Origin: Emiliania huxleyi CCMP1516
Taxonomy: Eukaryota; Haptophyta; Isochrysidales; Noelaerhabdaceae
Assembly: GCF_000372725.1 (NCBI RefSeq)
Contig: NW_005198965.1
Span: 225,685-289,684, forward strand
Direction: 5' to 3'
DNA: 64,000 bases
Shown here: positions 61,937 to 64,000 of the stretch, in pieces
How positions within the stretch are numbered: the stretch's first letter is position 1
Layout: each line of letters opens with the position of its first letter
Notes under the pieces: generated by a model
Seen by the model: only the letters and a program-made list of their open reading frames with translations
The model's database searches: none
What the model was told of the DNA's origin: nothing
Program-made: the position numbers and the translations under genes

Positions 61937-62652
61937 TTCTGTCCAAACGAGAGCTCTCCTTCGGCGTTCGTTCGCCTCATCGCCTGCCGTGAACGGCGGC
62001 TCTTTTCGAAGGAAACGGGGAGATCACTTTGCAAAGGCGACCATAATCCAAAGTCCAATCCCACACAAAAAATCCAAGACAACAAAGCTTCAAAGCCGAC
62101 TCAATCCCCGTGCACGCACGTGCGGCGAGCGCCTCCGTCATCTCCACCTCACTTACGACAAACAAATCTCTCTCACTTACGCCATCCTTCCCCGCTCCTC
62201 CTGCCAGCAGTTGAGCACCTCTTCCACCCCCGCGCCCGCGCCCAGTGCGCGCGAGGATGGCAGCTGCTCCCTCTGCCGACTTCGCCCGCCCCTCGTCAGT
62301 CGTCACACGCACTTTCACACGCGGGCTCACGCGCCGGGGTCAGACAACACACAAAAAACAAAACGCAAAGGGGAGGCTCTCCGCTGCCCTCACGGTGTGG
62401 AGACTGTGAAGCACACATTATTAGTCCATAGTCCTGAGGAGAGATTTCTCTTCTGTGTGTGACCCTCGCCGACGCGATGGCCAGTTTATTAAATATTAGT
62501 TTGGAGCGCGCGAAGACACTCAGTTTCACACACGCACAATAACACGCACACACGCAGGAGTGCGGAGACAAACTCCATCTAATGCTCCTACAGTCGCCAT
62601 GGTGCGCAGGACCGATGAAGTGTGCGCAGGCAAGCCGGACACCCTCCCCGCC
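61937..62652. other. Gene-free interval
   Basis: 5' flank of the PH gene and 3' flank of the next minus-strand gene. Low-complexity ACACAC patches at about 62525-62560. No gene is supported. Confidence 0.35.
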
Positions 62653-63576
62653 TCACTTGCGCAGCTTGGGCGGCGGCAGGCCGCGGCTGCTCGCGCTGTC
62701 GTGCATGATTTCCCTCGCCTGCCGCTTGGACTGCGCCCACGCGAGCGGGTTCCTCCGCTCGGGCGGCGCGTCGCCGCTCACGCCAAACATGCTGCCGCTC
62801 CACTGGCGGCTCTGCTTGCTGCGCGCCGCGGCGATGAGCGCGCAGCAGCGCCCGGCCCCCTGCACCAGGTCGCCGTCGCACGCGTCCTCAAGGTAGACCC
62901 GCTCCAGCCCGGCCTCGCGCAGCGCCGCGAGGCTCTCCGCGTCGCCGCTCCACCAGGACCCGAAGCGGGCCGGCGGAGGGGAGGCGGCAGAGGCGGCGGA
63001 GGCGGCGGGGGCGCCCTCCTCGCACGCGTCGCCCTCGCACACCACCGCCACGGCGCCCGCGCCGGCCACCGCGTCCGCCTCGCCTGCGCGGCCCGCCAGC
63101 ACCACAACGCGGAGCGCCTCCGCCTCGGCTGCAGAGACGAGGTCGGCGAGCGCCGCCCCGCCCTCCAAGGCGGAGCTCCGCACCATCACGCCCTCCGCGC
63201 CGAGCGCGCGCAGCTCGCCAAGCTTGAGCGACGAAGGCTCGGCAAGCGGCTGCGGCGCCTCGCCGGCCGCCTCGCTGCCGCCGCCACCCACAGAGGGCTG
63301 GAGCTGGCAGATGAGCGGCAGCGGGCCAGGGTACGAGCTCGCCGCCGTGGCCTGCTCCGCGGCGAAGGCAGCAAGCAGATCCGAGGGCACCACGAGCGCA
63401 GCGGCACCCGCGTCACGGCAGCGCGTAGAGAGCTCCTCCAAGTCGAACGCGCTGGGCGGCGCGAGCCGCGGGTCCTGCGCGATGTCGACCAGCACGGCTC
63501 GAGGCGCCGAGAGCGCGCGCTGGAGCGGCGATTTGACGAGCGAGGCTGCGCAGAGGAGAGGTGCCAGCGGCAACAT
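62653..63576 (-). CDS. TIM-barrel-like protein, possibly related to indole-glycerol-phosphate synthase
   Basis: One exon of 307 residues from the ATG at 63576. It starts with a probable signal or plastid leader (MLPLAPLLCAASLVKSPL). The body alternates strands and helices as in a TIM barrel: AVLVDIAQDP, LSTRCRDAGAAALVVPSD, PLPLICQLQPS, LGELRALGAEGVMVRSSAL, AEALRVVVLAGRA, AVAGAGAVAVVCEGD, and AALREAGLERVYLEDACDGD. The order (a strand, DLEELSxxxxxAGAAA-(L/I)-xV, then a later GAxGVMVRS) is reminiscent of TrpC. However, the catalytic Lys/Glu set of TrpC is not visible, so an inactive or divergent relative is possible. The C-terminus is basic (RQAREIMHD). Confidence 0.5.
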   Translation of the reverse strand: MLPLAPLLCAASLVKSPLQRALSAPRAVLVDIAQDPRLAPPSAFDLEELSTRCRDAGAAALVVPSDLLAAFAAEQATAASSYPGPLPLICQLQPSVGGGGSEAAGEAPQPLAEPSSLKLGELRALGAEGVMVRSSALEGGAALADLVSAAEAEALRVVVLAGRAGEADAVAGAGAVAVVCEGDACEEGAPAASAASAASPPPARFGSWWSGDAESLAALREAGLERVYLEDACDGDLVQGAGRCCALIAAARSKQSRQWSGSMFGVSGDAPPERRNPLAWAQSKRQAREIMHDSASSRGLPPPKLRK

Positions 63577-64000
63577 ACACACACGTGTGTATGACTGCCG
63601 TGGAGAAGTGGCACAGAGAAAAAGAAACCCAGTCGTACCGATTCCGGCCTGCTGGGTGCGACGGCCGACGGCCGACGGCCGACGGCCGACGGCCGACGGC
63701 AGACGGCCGACGGCAGACGGCAGACGGCATACGGCCTAGGGCTCGGCTGGGCGCGCACGCGCGCGCGTCGCGCGCCACGCGTCGCTCCGCGAGGGCGCGC
63801 GCCAACCGCGATTCGAACCGGGGCCAAAAGGCGCCTGGAGCGACCGCGGTCCGGTCGCGCCACCGCGGCTGCGGGGCTGATAGAGCAGGCCGGCTGCGGC
63901 TCCTGATGTACCTCCGCTTTTGGGTGGCGGTCGCGCGCTGCCGACGGCGCTCGCCGGCGCTACGGCGCTCGCGGCGCGCTCGTGGCGTTCAGGGCGGCTC
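63577..64000. repeat. Right edge with ACGGCCG heptamer repeat
   Basis: About eleven copies of ACGG(C/A)(C/A/T)G lie at 63659-63740. Beyond them the sequence is GC-rich and skewed with GGCGCTCG motifs, and no gene is supported. Confidence 0.7.

Noticed and set aside
63780-63870. tRNA-like sequence on the minus strand with a GGTTCGAATC box
   Set aside because: The T-loop box is present, but the T stem has two mismatches, and no acceptor stem or convincing anticodon arm can be formed.

Overview
This is nuclear DNA from a single-celled eukaryotic alga, most likely a haptophyte or a similar alga with a plastid of secondary origin. The base composition is GC-rich. Genes are short-spaced and lie on both strands. 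Most carry small introns (about 67-140 bp). One 100-base run of N marks it as draft assembly. Two details point to a secondary plastid: the adenylate kinase starts with a signal peptide followed by a Phe at the predicted cleavage point (APSAF then VTT), and several products look secreted or plastid-imported. Haptophyte is an inference from style, not a proven identity.

The strongest general observation is splicing. I could fix 21 introns by keeping the reading frame and protein-family continuity. Sixteen of them begin with GC rather than GT, usually as (A/C/G)AG|GC, and all 21 end in AG. Gene models that assume GT-AG would break most genes here; a seven-exon HSCB co-chaperone at 36.2-37.3 kb has no exon longer than 162 nt.

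Layout. 0.3-7.7 kb: PP2C phosphatase fused to a PH domain (-), plastid-type adenylate kinase (+), a lysine-methyltransferase-like protein (-) and a START/COQ10-like protein (-). 8.2-11.5 kb: an IQ-motif membrane protein with 183-bp internal repeats, running directly into a 5'-truncated Ty1/copia remnant. 11.9-20.1 kb: a large secreted protein, an ankyrin scrap, a guanylate-binding-protein GTPase whose first intron is a 21-bp minisatellite, and a small CP12-like protein. 21.1-30.4 kb: a helicase scrap, a 2270-residue receptor-like protein (periplasmic-binding-protein domain, Asp-rich calcium repeats, CUB/EGF, NTF2-like, one TM, cytosolic SHQW/HET-like domain) and a small membrane protein. 30.4-32.4 kb: a gene-poor patch with a perfect 41-bp palindrome. 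32.4-45.3 kb: saposin-like secreted protein, lactonase-type beta-propeller, Met/Pro-rich exon, HSCB, a secreted Asp-rich/EF-hand protein with a frame conflict, an EPTP/ShKT secreted protein, a SET protein and a seven-exon ATP-grasp ligase with a C-terminal membrane anchor. 47-53.7 kb: two more Methyltransf_16-type proteins flank a TMEM198-like membrane protein and a field of dispersed repeats. 54-57.7 kb: a decayed non-LTR retrotransposon with a segmental duplication and a recombinase fragment. 57.7-63.6 kb: a Pro-rich cell-surface protein, a PH-domain protein with an 11-bp intronic minisatellite and a TIM-barrel-like protein.

There is no operon logic. The genes are independent and act in signalling (PP2C, IQ, GBP, PH, receptor), protein methylation (three Methyltransf_16 plus SET), cell-surface or secreted functions (saposin, EPTP/ShKT, Asp-rich proteins, Pro-rich protein) and organelle housekeeping (adenylate kinase, HSCB). 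About a third of the window is gene-free and rich in simple repeats and copies of at least four dispersed repeat families.
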